A stretch of DNA of 64,000 nucleotides, taken from assembly GCF_037893015.1 (NCBI RefSeq), contig NC_133663.1, forward strand, positions 1,774,878 to 1,838,877. The letters run 5' to 3'. This stretch comes from Macrotis lagotis (taxonomy: Eukaryota; Chordata; Mammalia; Peramelemorphia; Peramelidae). Under the pieces are notes generated by a model. It ran no database searches. It saw nothing but the letters and a program-made list of their open reading frames with translations, and was not told the DNA's origin. Each line of letters opens with the position of its first letter. Within the stretch, counting starts at the first letter, position 1. A program made the translations under genes and the position numbers. Below are positions 49,363 through 60,374 of this stretch, one piece after another.

Positions 49363-51375
49363 CTGCTTTCAGAGGGCCTTGGTGTTTGGTTGGCTATAGG
49401 AGTGCCATGGGATCCTGGTACCAGGATAGCTGGTCCTCTTGACCATCCCAATACCTAAGGTCCTGCCTCCAGGCCCTTCCCCTAAATGAAAGAATGGAGA
49501 CTGAGGCAGGTAAAGGACTGGGGTCCCAGGTCAACTTCAGATGGGGAGGTGGTCCAAGGTCTCTTCTTTTGTAGAGAATAGAGGCCAAACAGAGGTCTAG
49601 GTCAAAGGAAGTCACTTGTTGGGGTTCAAAGAGCCAGATCTGTTGTAGCATGTCTACACATGCTCCGAAGTTCACGCAAGGGGCTTCCAGGGCTCTCCAG
49701 ACCCCTTGGGCTCTCCCCAGTTTGAAATGATTTGCTCCAGAAACACTCTTTGAGCTCCCAAGAATAACTTTGGGGTCTCCAGTTCAGAGAACTGCACTCA
49801 AGTTTTGACTCCCTGAGGCTGCGGCCACGTGGTCTTTGTGCCTGTACCCCCCACATCCTGTGTTTAGGACTGGTCTGACTCAGCCTGGTCCAGTGGTGGA
49901 GCCACAGGAATGGAAGGAAACAAATGCTTGTAGATCATGTAATGTTTGACCCAGAAGTTTCCTACGGGTTATCTTGGACTATCAGCTGGCAGCCGCCCAG
50001 TGACTGGCGCCTTGGGCTGCCCCCAGAGATGGAGGGCGGCTCCCAAGCAGTTCTAACTTTCCCTTAAAAAGCTTATGGAACTGAGCTGACCAGCTTCTTG
50101 TTGCCATTAGTCCAATGAGGGGCCCAGGAGCTATAGGGCACTGCCTGCTCCTCCCCTCCCCTCCCCAGCACTGGAAGAGGACAGGGGCTGCTGGCCCACT
50201 CTGGGGTCAGCCATGCCTAGGGAATGGGAGCTGCCTGAATGCTCAGGATGGACCCTTGGACCTGTTGGCTTGGGGGCTCCTGGCCTGACTGGCCAGCCTA
50301 GGAGACTGTGGGCAGAAGGCAGCCAGTGTCTGGCAACCAGACCAGAGGCACCTGCACACATCTTCAGTGAGGAAGCACCTGCTTCCCTCCCCTCCCCTGC
50401 CCCATGGCAGAGACCGTTGGTTCCTCTTGGAGCCAGGCTAGGCTGGGCCCCTATTTACCTCCTAGGAGTTCCCTGGGCAGGGAGCCGAAGGCATTGTTCC
50501 CACCCTCCTCTGGGGCCCAGCTGCTCAATGTTGACCTTGGCAGATGGTGGCTGCCTGGGCGGGGTGCCCTTCTGACCAAGGCCACCTTAGCAGGAGAGCA
50601 GGGGGGTCCTGGCCCTGCCCCCCCACAGCAGATACCTGGAGCCCGAGGGACCCTCAATCAGGCCATCCCTCCCCTCTTCTTCATGTCTTTGGCCTTCCTC
50701 CTTGGGCCTGACACCTTGGCCCAGAGAGAGCTTTGCATGAAGTCAAGTATGATGCCAGTCTCTCGTCTCCTTTCCAGCCCCCCTCTCCCTACCTCATTGG
50801 TCTTGCTATCCATAGACCCCTAGTTCAGCAGCTGGCTGTGCCCTCCAAGAGCTTACTTTCTTTTGGGGAGACAACATGCACCCAGGCTATTTGGGGGGGG
50901 GGCTCCCACAGTTCTCTGTGTCCTGGATTTACCTTCCTCAGAATGGAGGTGTTCTTACTTATGGAAAGGACTTGCTGTTGGAATAAATATGTGTTAACCT
51001 TCCCAGAGTTTGTCCTAACCAGGGACAAATGGCAGAGGGTTGGGCCTTAAGGAAGACAGCCAACACATTTACTGAGATTTTTCTAAGTGGAGATTTCTGC
51101 TGCTGTGTCAGGGTGGGGTGGAGGCAGCCCTTCATGGCAGAGGCCTGCTAGTCGTACTTAAATAAATAGCCTTGCCCTCCAGCTCACTGCTCACAAGGGG
51201 AAAGGGGGATAGAAGGACAGTTGGGATACCTGAAGAGTCTTGTGAGATGACTAGGCTTCCAAGAGGTGGAGGTCCTGGTCTGGAGACAGTCCAAAAGGCT
51301 CGGAGGTGGGAGATGGGTCTTCTTAATGAAAGCTTGTGAAAGGGAAGGAGGCCCCGTTAAGCTGGAAGATGGGAG
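49363..51375 (+). other. ATP2A3: ATP2A3 intron 8, unassigned stretch
   Basis: GC-moderate intron without recognised repeat or exon. Frames up to 139 residues (50404-50823) are Pro/Leu/Gly-rich and overlap others, so are not called. Confidence 0.4.
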
Positions 51376-51510
51376 GGTTGGGGCAGTTAAGTGGAAAGAG
51401 CGCCCACCCTAGAGTCAGGAGAACCTGAGTTCAAATCCAGTCTCAGATACCTCTTCACTGTGTGATCCTGGGCAAGTCATTTAACCCCAGTTCCCTCCAA
51501 AAAAAGAAAG
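51376..51510 (+). mobile_element. tRNA-like marsupial SINE, older copy
   Basis: GGGGCAGTTAAGTGGAAAG head, AGAGTCAGGAGAACCTGAG, TTCAAATCCAGTCTCAG, GTGATCCTGGGCAAGTCATT and an A-rich tail. More diverged than the young copies; no clean duplication noticed. Confidence 0.85.
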
Positions 51511-51584
51511 GGCTTTTGGAGGGTTGCTGAGACTGAGGCTGTTAACCCTTGTGTGGTGAAGCCCTTGTGTCATGAGAACAGGGT

Positions 51585-51715
51585 TATGATTATCCTCATT
51601 TTTACTTGAAGAAATACTCTCAGAAGTTGGGTGATTCGTGTACGGTCCCCTAGCTGGAAGTGTCTGTCTGGGGCAGAATCTGAACCCAGGACTTCTTGGC
51701 TCCAAGGCCAGCTGG
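51585..51715 (-). repeat. MIR-type SINE fragment, antisense
   Basis: GATTATCCTCATTTTTACTTGAAG, AGAAGTTGGGTGATTCG, GCAGAATCTGAACCCAGGAC: complement of MIR. Confidence 0.65.
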
Positions 51716-52254
51716 GCCTATGTCACACCAAGAATGAAAACTTCCCTTTGGAGCAGGGGAGGGGGAGTTAGAAAACTCTGCTACTACTGCTGCTTCCGTT
51801 GACTTAGAGAAGTCCGGGGAGGCTGCCTGCACTTGGGGGGAGCCGAGGGGCTTGAGGAGGGAGGAGAAGAAAGAAGCTGGTTCGGGGCCTGGAGGTCGAG
51901 GCTGGGCCAGGGCCTCTTGTCCCAAGGGCAGCTCTGAGCCTGAGCCCCCTTTCCCAGTCACCAGATCCCCCAGCTCTGGTTACAGGAAGAGCCAAGACAA
52001 ATTATTCATTTGCTGCTCAGTCTCTTCCCTTGGAACTTTCCCAGATGTTCCATGAGACTCTGGCCTGAGTGACCCGGAGGAGGAGGAGGAGAGGGGGAAG
52101 CTCATGGGCTTGCCCTTTTCTGACCTACCGCCCAGCTGTTCTGTCTGGGTCTGCTCAGCATCCTTTACCTCATCTTCGCTCCCCCTTCTAGGGTGCTCTC
52201 CTCACGGTCCCTCCCCTCTCGCCTCTCTCCTCTGGGAGCTAGGGGAGTTCAGCT

Positions 52255-52362
52255 ATTTCCATTGAACAGATGAGGAAATGGAGGCCTGGAGGGGCCAATT
52301 TACTCCAAAGCACACTGCTCGAAAGTGTCAGAGATGGGATTTGAACCCAGATCTCTGTTGAA
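52255..52362 (-). repeat. MIR-type SINE fragment, antisense
   Basis: TTGAACAGATGAGGAAATGG, GGCCAATTTACTCCAAAGC, GATGGGATTTGAACCCAGAT: complement of MIR. Confidence 0.65.
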
Positions 52363-52879
52363 GCACATCACTATTTCCAGGAAGGAGGCAGAGGACAAAC
52401 AGAAAGAGTGGCGGGCCAAGTCGTGCCCGTGGCAGAGGCTTGGGCCACTGCCCTGCCTGGGTGTTCACCAATTTCCTGTGGTCAAAGATCATATCCTGTG
52501 CTCTGTAGCTCAGCTAGGCCACCTCTGCTCCAGGCCTAGCCTGTTCACCAAGTGTTTCCTTGCTTCTCGAGCTCTAACCAAATCCTCCCTGGGAGCTCTT
52601 GCAGCCGGGCCTAGCTGCCTCTCCCCGGCTCTCAGCCTTTTGCATATTCTGCCTCATAACTGAGAGATGCTTCTGGCAGGCAGCCTCCAGTGGTTTCCTG
52701 TTGCACCTAGTCTCTCAACCAGACTTGCTCTCCTCCCTCCCCCAGGCCCCAAAGGGAAGACCCTGCCCCTTCCGGCCCCTCCTGTCCCTCTCATCCCCTC
52801 CCCCACCGCACCCCAGTAACTACTCAGTGAAGACTTGAGTGATCCTTCAAGGGGCTGAATGAATGAATTGGAAGCCCGG

Positions 52880-53000
52880 GGATGAAGACACAGGAGGGGA
52901 AGGAGGAAGAGGAGGAGGAAGAGAATGAGGAGGTGGGAAGAAGGAGGAAGAAGAAGAGGAGGTACAGATGGATGAGGAGGAGGAGGGAGAAGGAGAGGAG
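52880..53000. repeat. (GGA/GAA)n purine-rich repeat
   Basis: AGGAGGAAGAGGAGG-type trinucleotide-like purine repeats, about 120 bases. Confidence 0.85.
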
Positions 53001-53024
53001 CCCTTATCTCACCTGAGACATTCT

Positions 53025-53698
53025 TTTCTTAAAATTTTTAAAAAATCTATTTTTCCAATTATATGCGAAGGTAGTTTTTAACATTCATTTTTGTAAAATT
53101 TTCTCCCTTCCACTCTTTCTTCCCCCGAGCCCTAAGCTAGCAGGTGATCTGATAGAGTTGTACATGCACGATCATGTTAAACAGATTTCCATTAGTCATG
53201 TTATGATAGAAGAATCAGAACAAAAGGGAAAAACCACGAGAAAGAGAAAACAAAAAGCAAATTTTACAAAGGGAGCATGTCTTAGTTTGCATTCGGATCT
53301 ATGTTTCTTTGGGGGTGACATTTTCCATCACAGTCTTTTAGAATGAACTGTCCTGGATCGCTGACCTGCAGAGAGGAGCCTAGTCCTTCACAACTGATGT
53401 TACAGCTGCTGTTGCTGTGGACAATGTTCTCCTGGTTCTGCTCCCTTCTCTCTGCATCAGTTCATGCCAGTCTTTCCAGGCTTTTCTGAAGTCCACCCGT
53501 TCATGATTTCTTCTAGAATAATAGTGTTCCATCACATTCATGTACCACAGCTTGTTCAGTCATTCCCCAATTGATGGACATCCCCTCAGTTTCCAATTCT
53601 TTGCCACCATGAAAAGAGCTGCTAGGAATATTTTTGAAAATGTGGGTCTTTCCCCTCTTAGTGATGATCTCTTTGGGATACAGACCTAGTAATATCAT
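53025..53698 (-). mobile_element. L1 3' end, 5'-truncated, antisense, with 12-bp TSD
   Basis: Begins with T-rich tail complement, then CCAATTATATGCGAAGGTAG, CATTAGTCATGTTATGATAG, CTTGTTCAGTCATTCCCCAA, TTGATGGACATCCCC, TTTGCCACCATGAAAAGAGC. CTGAGACATTCT (53013-53024) and CTGAAACATTCT (53699-53710) flank it. A typical truncated L1 insertion of about 670 bases. Confidence 0.88.
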
Positions 53699-54169
53699 CT
53701 GAAACATTCTGAATGATCAGCAGCCAAACAGTCCTGACTGCCCTTTTGAAAAATTGTCTTTGGCTTCCCCTGATTGATTAAAGGGCAAGGTCACCTAATC
53801 CTAGAACCCCAGGGGCTCCAGAGTCCACCCTCCCACCCAGAAAGGACCCTCAGCTATGACATCCTCCAGAGGTGGCCATCCAGTCTCTCTAACACTTTTG
53901 AATGGGCAGCTTCCTACCATTACCTTGCTAATTTTATTTCTATAAAATATATTAATATTTATTTATTTATTAATTTAATTTGCTAATTTTATTATTATTC
54001 TTTGGATTAAGTTGGCTTTTTTGACAGCCCCATGTTCACTCACTTATGAACTCTGGCCTTGGTCCTCATCAGACTCATCTGAAGTTCTGTGGTCAGTCCT
54101 GGACACCCTAAAAGACATGGTGTCCAGAGGAAGGTAGTCCAAGTATCAAAGGGCCTTGAGTTCCAAGTT

Positions 54170-54900
54170 TTCAAGTCAACAAGCATGTTCCTATCTATGC
54201 GCTGGACCCTGGGCTCACCACTGAGGACCCAAAGGAAGACAAAAGAGGGTCCCTTCCCTCAAGAAGCTTGCCTCTAATACACTAAACTCTAGATAGGCTA
54301 AATTGGGGGTGATCTCAGAGGGAAGCACCGGCACTGACTGAGGGGGGTTGGAAAAGTCTCCGTGAAGTAGTTCAGATTTTTTCTGGGACTTGAAGCCAGG
54401 AGAACCAGGAGGTGTGGAGGAGGGAGAGTCTTTCAGGCAGGGTGGGAGGGGATAGTTAGAGATGGGTGATGGAGGGTCTTGTTGATGGAACAAGCCAGAA
54501 GGCCAGGGGTCACTAGTCAGGTGGAAGAAGACTGGAAAGGGAAGAGGGGACAGTTATGAAGGACTTTGAATGCCAAACAGAATTTCACACTTGTCTTGGA
54601 GTGATAGGGACCCACAGGAGTTTACTGAGTGGGAGAGAAGGGGGTGACATACTCAGACCTGAGCTTCAGGAAGATCACTTTAGAGGCTGAATGGAGGATG
54701 AACTGGAGGAGGGAGAGATCCCCAGCAGCTTCTGCCACAGTCGAGGCATGAGGGTCTGCCCCACCAGAGAGGGGCAGAGTCAGAGGAGAAGGAGTGTCTT
54801 TGAGAGATGGTGCAAAGCCTAAGTTGTTACCTTGATGACAGCTTGGCTAGGGAGGATGAGAGTGTGAGGAGGCCAGGCTTGTGAGCCTGGAGGTTGGGAG
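54170..54900. repeat. Ancient interspersed repeat block
   Basis: Shares phrases with 5320-6942: GGACTTTGAATGCCAAAC, GACATACTCAGACCTGAG, AGGAAGATCACTTTAGAGGC, and GAATGGAGGATGAACTGG. Same old CR1/L3-like family, name uncertain. Confidence 0.5.
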
Positions 54901-55299
54901 AATGGACAGTGATAGGAAGGTTGCTTCTAAGATGTCTATAGAACACTCATTTGGAGATGTCCAAGAGATTTCTGGAGATGCTAGTCTGGAGGGAGGAGAG
55001 AGCTTTGGGCTAGATAAGTAGATCTGAGAATTGTCAGTATAGAAATGGTCATTGAGGGCTGTGGGAACTGATGATACCATCAAGTAAAGACTGTCCCCTG
55101 TGGGCCTCAGTTTCCCCAGCTGGTCAAGGGGTATTCTAATGGTCATGCCTTGTCTTAGCAGCACCTTTAGAGGGCAGTGGGTGATCCGTGCACACTCTGA
55201 TTGGGAAGGAACTTCCTGGAGGTTGGTGAGCAGTACTTGAGGTATCCCAGGTGATCCTGTCTTTGCCTTAATCCCTGCCCCACTCTCAGCCCTCTCAGA

Positions 55300-55800
55300 C
55301 TCTCCCACCCCTAGCCTGAGGAGTTTTTAAGCTCACCAAGGTTTCTTGGCTCTTGTTGGACAGGTGACCTTTGCATTCCGGGCTCTGTCCTCAGTTCCAA
55401 TAATTAACAAAGGCTTGGGAGGGCCTGAGGGGTGCTGGGGAGAGGAGCCGGGCCCCAGAGCTGCTTCCTCCTAGGCCTTTCCCTGGAGCCAGCGGGATTC
55501 CTCCCAGCCTTATAAGGACAGAAGCCCCAGCTGGCTTCACTGGGAGTCCGAGGGCTGGCCCTATGCCAGCCGCCTGTGCAAAGGAGCTGGGCTGGCTTGG
55601 AAACTGCTCTCCTATCCTGTTTATGGATGAATGTGCAGCTACTTCCTCCTGGCTGTTTGTCACAAATGTAAACGGTCCTTTCATTCTCCTTGGAGAGACC
55701 CAGCTGCTGCCTCTCCAGTCCAAGGCCCCTACTTAACAGTTGAGGGCAAAGAGGTGGCCCCAGCTGCTCTTCCTGGGTTCTCCCTAGAGAAGCCCTTTTC
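55300..55800. promoter_or_regulatory. Candidate regulatory block with perfect CArG box
   Basis: Repeat-free-looking island of intron 8 between old repeats and a pyrimidine tract. It contains the palindromic CCTTATAAGG (55508-55517), which fits the SRF consensus CC(A/T)6GG, and CCAATAATTAACAAAGG near 55395 with homeodomain- and SOX/TCF-like cores. Function is inference only. Confidence 0.3.
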
Positions 55801-55835
55801 ACCCCATTCAGACACCTAAGAACTAGCTTCTGCTT

Positions 55836-56010
55836 GTTTCCCCTCTCTCTTTCTGTCTCTCTTTTTGTTTCTGTTTCTCTCTGTCTTTCTCTCTCTCTGT
55901 CTTTCTCTCCCCTACCTTCCTTCACTCTTTTCCTTTCTTCTTTCCCTCCTTCCTTCATTCCTTTCCTTCCTTTCTTCATTTGTTTGTTCTTTCTTCCTTT
56001 CTCCCACTTC
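55836..56010. repeat. (TTTC/TCTCTG)n pyrimidine tract
   Basis: TCTGTCTC and CTTCCTTTC repeats with interruptions, about 175 bases. Confidence 0.85.
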
Positions 56011-58974
56011 CCTTCTCCCTTCAAACATTTATTTTTAAATTTTATTATTTATTTTTAGCATTTTCTTGTTAAAATTTTGAGTTTTATATCCCCCCCCCCC
56101 CTCCCACCAGCCCAACAGATAGATAATCTGTCTGTCTATATTCCTCCCTCTTTGAACCAATTCTGATGAGAGTAAGGTTCAGGCATTGCTACCACCATCC
56201 CCTCACCCATTTTTCCTTGCACACCTCTTTTATGTGAGAAAAATTCCCTTCTATCTTTTCCTTTCCCTTTCTCTTTGTGCATCCCTCTTTCTTGCCCTGA
56301 TATTTCTTTTTTAGAGACCCTCCCAATATAATATCAAAATATCAATTATGCACATGAAGTCACACAAATCATATTAGCCACATTGAAAAAAAAGAGCAAA
56401 ACACGGAGAAGATTATACTTCAATTTGCACTCAGAGACCATCAGTTCTCTCTCTGGAGGTAGAGAGCATTTTGCATCATAGGTTCTTTGGAATTGTCTTG
56501 CATTCATCTTAATGAGAATAGCTAAGGTTTCCACAACTGATCATTATTACAATATTGCTGTTATAGTGCAAGGGCATTTCCCGGTTCTTCAGTTTACTTT
56601 GCATCAGTTCATGTAAGTCTTCCCATGTTTTTTCTGAAACTATCCCTTACATTTCCATCACATGAATTCTGCCACAATTGTATACCACAGACCTCTTCAG
56701 TCATTCCCTAACTGATGGACATCCCCTCCATTTTTGCCATCATAAAAGGAGTTACTATGAATACTTTTGTGTATACAGGTCCTTTTCCCTTTTCTTGGAT
56801 CTCTTTGGGATAGCAGTGGCATTTGCTAAGTCATGGTTTTTAGAACTCTTTGGGCTTAGTTCCAAATTGCTCTCCAAAATGGTTGAACAGTACATTACTC
56901 CACCAATTTCAATGAACTAATTTTCCCCTCATCCCCTCCAGCATCTGTCATTTCTGATAGAAATGAGGTCATGCCTTAGAAATGTTTTCATTTGCATTTC
57001 TCTAATCAACAGTGGTTTAGAGTATTTTTTTCATGTGACTATAGATAGCTTTGATTTCTTCTTCTGGAAACTTCCTGTTCCTATCCTTTGGCCATTTATC
57101 AATTGGGGAATGGCCCTTACTTTTATGAATTTGATTCAGTTCTATAGTCAATATATTTGAAAAGTGGGGCCTTACTGGAAAACTTGGTGCAAAAATGTTT
57201 GTGCCACTTCACAGTCTCTAGTCCCTTTTAACATAATGTAGTTTCCCTGATTATCTCTTTTAATTAAATCTGTGTTTGCTTGTGTTTTTTCCGAGACTGT
57301 CATTGCTACCCCTGCCTTTTGTACTTTGAGTCATACTGGATTCTGCTCCAGTCCTTTATTTTAACTTTGTCTTTTTGCTTCGTGTGGCTCTTGTACACAA
57401 CATATTGTTGGACTCTGGTTCTGATCCATTTGGCTATTTATGGATGAGCTCATCCCATTCCCATTAATGATGACTAACAGTATATCTCCCTCCATCCAAT
57501 TTTCTTCTGTTTATCCTTTTCTCTTTTTATCCTGTCCTTTCTCAAAAGTCTGCTCTGCTTCCGACCACTGCCTCCCTTAAACGTCTCCTTTTTATGACTT
57601 TACCTACCCTATAACCCTTATCCCCTTTACTTCCTATTTCCCTGTTAGGTGAGATAGCTTTCTACTCCCAGCTGAGTATGTAATGGTATATATCTCTCTC
57701 TATCTCTCTATATTTATATAGAGATATAGATAATTATCTACTTAGGTATAGATAGATATAGATACATTCTTCCTTCTTTGAACCAATTCTAATGAGAGTA
57801 AGGTTCAGGCCTTGCCACCACCATCCCCTCACCCATTCTTCCTTGCCCATATCTTTTATGTGAGAAAAATTTCCCTTCTGTCTTTTCCTTTCCCCTTCTC
57901 TGTGTGCATCCCTCTTTCTCACTTTGACATTTCTATTTTGGAGACCCTCTCAATATAATCACACCTGTGCCCCTATGCACACTCCTAACTGCCCTAATAA
58001 TGGAAAGTTCTTAAATGTGTCACTTTCTTCTATAGGAATGTAAACAGTATAACTTTATTGAGTCCTTATGATTACTCTTTCATGTTGCCGTTATATGCTT
58101 CTCTTGGGTCTTATGTTTTTCAAATGTTTTATTCACCTCCAGTCTTTACACCAGAAAGGCTTGAAAGTCCTCTATTTGATCAATTTTATTTTTTTGGATA
58201 TCATCCCATTATAGTCAACTCACACCCATGTCCCCTGTCTATATATTCTCCATCTGACTTCCCTAGTAGTGATAAAGTTCATGGGAGTTACAAGTATCAT
58301 CTTCCCATGAAGGAATTCAAAAGTTTTACCTTATTGAATCCCTTATGATTTCTGTTGCTCTTTTTTTATGCCTTTCTTGAGTCTTATAGTCTCTTCTGCT
58401 CTGGTTTTCTATCAGGAATGCTTGAAACTCCTCACTGCATATCCATATTTTACCATGAAGAATTATACTCAGTTTTGGTAGATAGGTTATATTTGATTGT
58501 AATCCTTGCTCCTTGGCCCTTCAGAATATCATATTCGAAGCCCTATGATCCTTTATTGTAGAAATGCTGTGTTGTATGTGATTCTGATTGTGACACCATG
58601 ATATTTGAATTGTTTCTTTCTGGATGTTCACAATATGTTCTCCTTGACCTGAGGAGCTCTGGAATTTGGCTATAATATTCTTCTGAGTTTTCATTTCAGG
58701 GAGTGATTAGTGGAGTCTTTAAATTTCCATTTTACCCTTTATTTCTAGAATAGCAGAGAAGTTTTCCTTAACAATTTTTGGAAAGATGATGTCTAGATTC
58801 TTTTTTTGATCATGGCTTTCAGGTGGATCAATAATTCTTTTTTAAGCTTTTTATTTCTCTTAGTTTTTACTGAATTTTAGAAAAAAGTTTCATGTAGTAT
58901 ATGGAAACAAAGAAAAGTATATTTTCTGACAATATTATGTTACCTTCCTTTTTTTCCTTCTTGGTACACTTTTG

Positions 58975-59119
58975 GTTATTTTTGTTTTTGCAAGGCAATG
59001 GGGTTAAGTGACCTGCCCAAGGTCATACAGTTAAATTAGATTAAGTGTCTGAGGTCACATTTGAACTGGCTCCTGACTCCAGGACTGGCTCTATCTACTG
59101 CATCACCTAGCTGTCCCCT
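58975..59119 (-). mobile_element. tRNA-like marsupial SINE, antisense, nested
   Basis: TTTTTGCAAGGCAATGGGGT, TAAGTGACCTGCCCAAGGTC, GGCTCCTGACTCCAGGACT, CATCACCTAGCTGTCCCC. Flanked by TTGGTACACTTTT and TTGGTACAGTTTT, an imperfect 13-bp duplication. Confidence 0.88.
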
Positions 59120-59146
59120 TTGGTACAGTTTTTAAAAAACTTTCTA

Positions 59147-59302
59147 GGGGCAGCTAGGTGGTGCAGTGGATAAAGCACCGGCCACGGAGTCAGGAGTACC
59201 TGGGTTCAAATCCAGTTTCAGACACTTAATAATTACCTAGCCGTGTGGCCTTGGGCAAGCCACTTAACCCCATTTGCCTTGCAAAAACCTAAATAAATAA
59301 AT
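59147..59302 (+). mobile_element. tRNA-like marsupial SINE, sense, nested
   Basis: GGGGCAGCTAGGTGGTGCAG, GGAGTCAGGAGTACCTGGG, GTGTGGCCTTGGGCAAGCC, TTGCCTTGCAAAAACC and (AAAT)n tail. Perfect repeat AAAACTTTCTA at 59136-59146 and 59303-59313. It lies 27 bases from the antisense SINE, giving an inverted SINE pair. Confidence 0.92.
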
Positions 59303-59437
59303 AAAACTTTCTAATTATATGCAAAGATAGTTTTCAACATTTATCCATTTGCAAACTTTTGAGTTCCACATTTTTCTACTACCCTTCAATCCCCATGGCA
59401 GCTAGCAATCTGATATAGGTTTAGACCAATTATTCTT

Positions 59438-59591
59438 TTTATTTTTTTTAGATTTTTCAAGGCAATGGAGTTAAGTGGCTTGTTCAAGGCCACACGGCTA
59501 GGTAATTATTAAGTGTCTGAGGTCAGATTTGAACCCAGGTACTCCTGACTTCAAGGCCCATGCTCTATTCACTTAGCTACCTAGCCTCCCC
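59438..59591 (-). mobile_element. tRNA-like marsupial SINE, antisense
   Basis: TTTTTCAAGGCAATGGAGTT, AAGGCCACACGGCTAGGTAA, GGTACTCCTGACTTCAAGG, CTACCTAGCCTCCCC. Duplication TAGACCAATTATTCTT (59422-59437) and TAGACAAATTATTCTT (59592-59607). Confidence 0.9.
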
Positions 59592-59782
59592 TAGACAAAT
59601 TATTCTTAAATTATCACTCTTCTATCTATTTTCTAGGTCCTATAATTTTTTCCATTCAGATATTTTACATTTCATTCTTTCTTTTTTTTTAAATTTTGTT
59701 TTATTGTCCTGATGTCTCCTGGAGTCATTAGCTTCTATTTGCCTGATTCATTAGAAATTTTTCTCCAATTTGAATTTTTTTA

Positions 59783-59946
59783 AGGTTTTTTGTTTGTTTG
59801 TTTGTTTCTTTGCAAGGCAAATGGAGTTAAGTAACTTGCCCAAGGCCACACAGCTAGGTAATTATTAAGTGTATGAGATCAGATTTGAGCCCAGGTACTC
59901 CTGACTCCAGGGTCGGTGCTTTATCCACTGTGCCACCTAGCTGCCC
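59783..59946 (-). mobile_element. tRNA-like marsupial SINE, antisense, in L1 ORF1 region
   Basis: (TTTG)n tail complement, TTTGCAAGGCAAATGGAGTT, CAAGGCCACACAGCTAGG, GGTACTCCTGACTCCAGGG, GTGCCACCTAGCTGCCCC. The host sequence AATTTGAATTTTT is duplicated on both sides (from 59767 and 59948), so it splits an L1 segment that resumes cleanly. Confidence 0.92.
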
Positions 59947-60218
59947 CAATTTGAATTTTTAAGGAGATATTTTCCTCAGTGAGCTTTTGTACCCCTTTTT
60001 CCATTTGACCAGTTCTACTTTTTAAGGAGTTGTTTTCTTTACTGAATTTTTATGTCTTTTTGTTTACTATTAGACTAATTTTTTAAAAGTGCTATTTATT
60101 TCAGTATTTATGCCTCCTTTACTAAACTGTTGACTCATTTTTTCCCTGTGATTTTCTTGTATCACTCTTATTTTTTCCCCTTCCCTCCCATTTCCCCCCC
60201 TCTACCTCCCACTTAATT

Positions 60219-60374
60219 TTTTTTGTTTTGTTTTTTTTGCAAGGCAGTGGGATTTTAAGTGACTTGCCCAAGGTCACACAGCTAGGCAATTATTACATGT
60301 CTGAGGCCAGATTTGAACTGTGGTTCTCCTGACTCAGGGCTGGTGCTCTGTCCACTGTGCCACCTAGCTGCCCC
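60219..60374 (-). mobile_element. tRNA-like marsupial SINE, antisense
   Basis: T-rich start, TTTTTGCAAGGCAGTGGGAT, CCCAAGGTCACACAGCTAGG, GTGCCACCTAGCTGCCCC. Flanks CTCCCACTTAATT and CTCCATTTAATT suggest a short imperfect duplication. It also interrupts the L1 ORF1 region. Confidence 0.88.

Larger units (their letters stand above)
58843..59425 (-). mobile_element. L1 3'-end fragment nested in older L1
   Basis: Begins AAGCTTTTTATTTCTCTTAG and, after two SINEs, resumes as TTCTAATTATATGCAAAGAT, AGTTTTCAACATTTATCC, GAGTTCCACATTTTTCTAC. TCAATAATTCTTTTT before and CCAATTATTCTTTTT after are a probable duplication. It has itself received the SINEs at 58975 and 59147. Confidence 0.7.

Noticed and set aside
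52021-52060. CAG followed by ATGTTCCATGAG as a candidate for ATP2A3 exon 9
   Set aside because: The third residue is His instead of Val, and the frame stops within eight codons, with no donor in a suitable place.
57190-57215. ATGTTTGTGCC (Met-Phe-Val) as a candidate exon 9 start
   Set aside because: No AG acceptor precedes it and the surrounding sequence is antisense L1 ORF2 endonuclease region.
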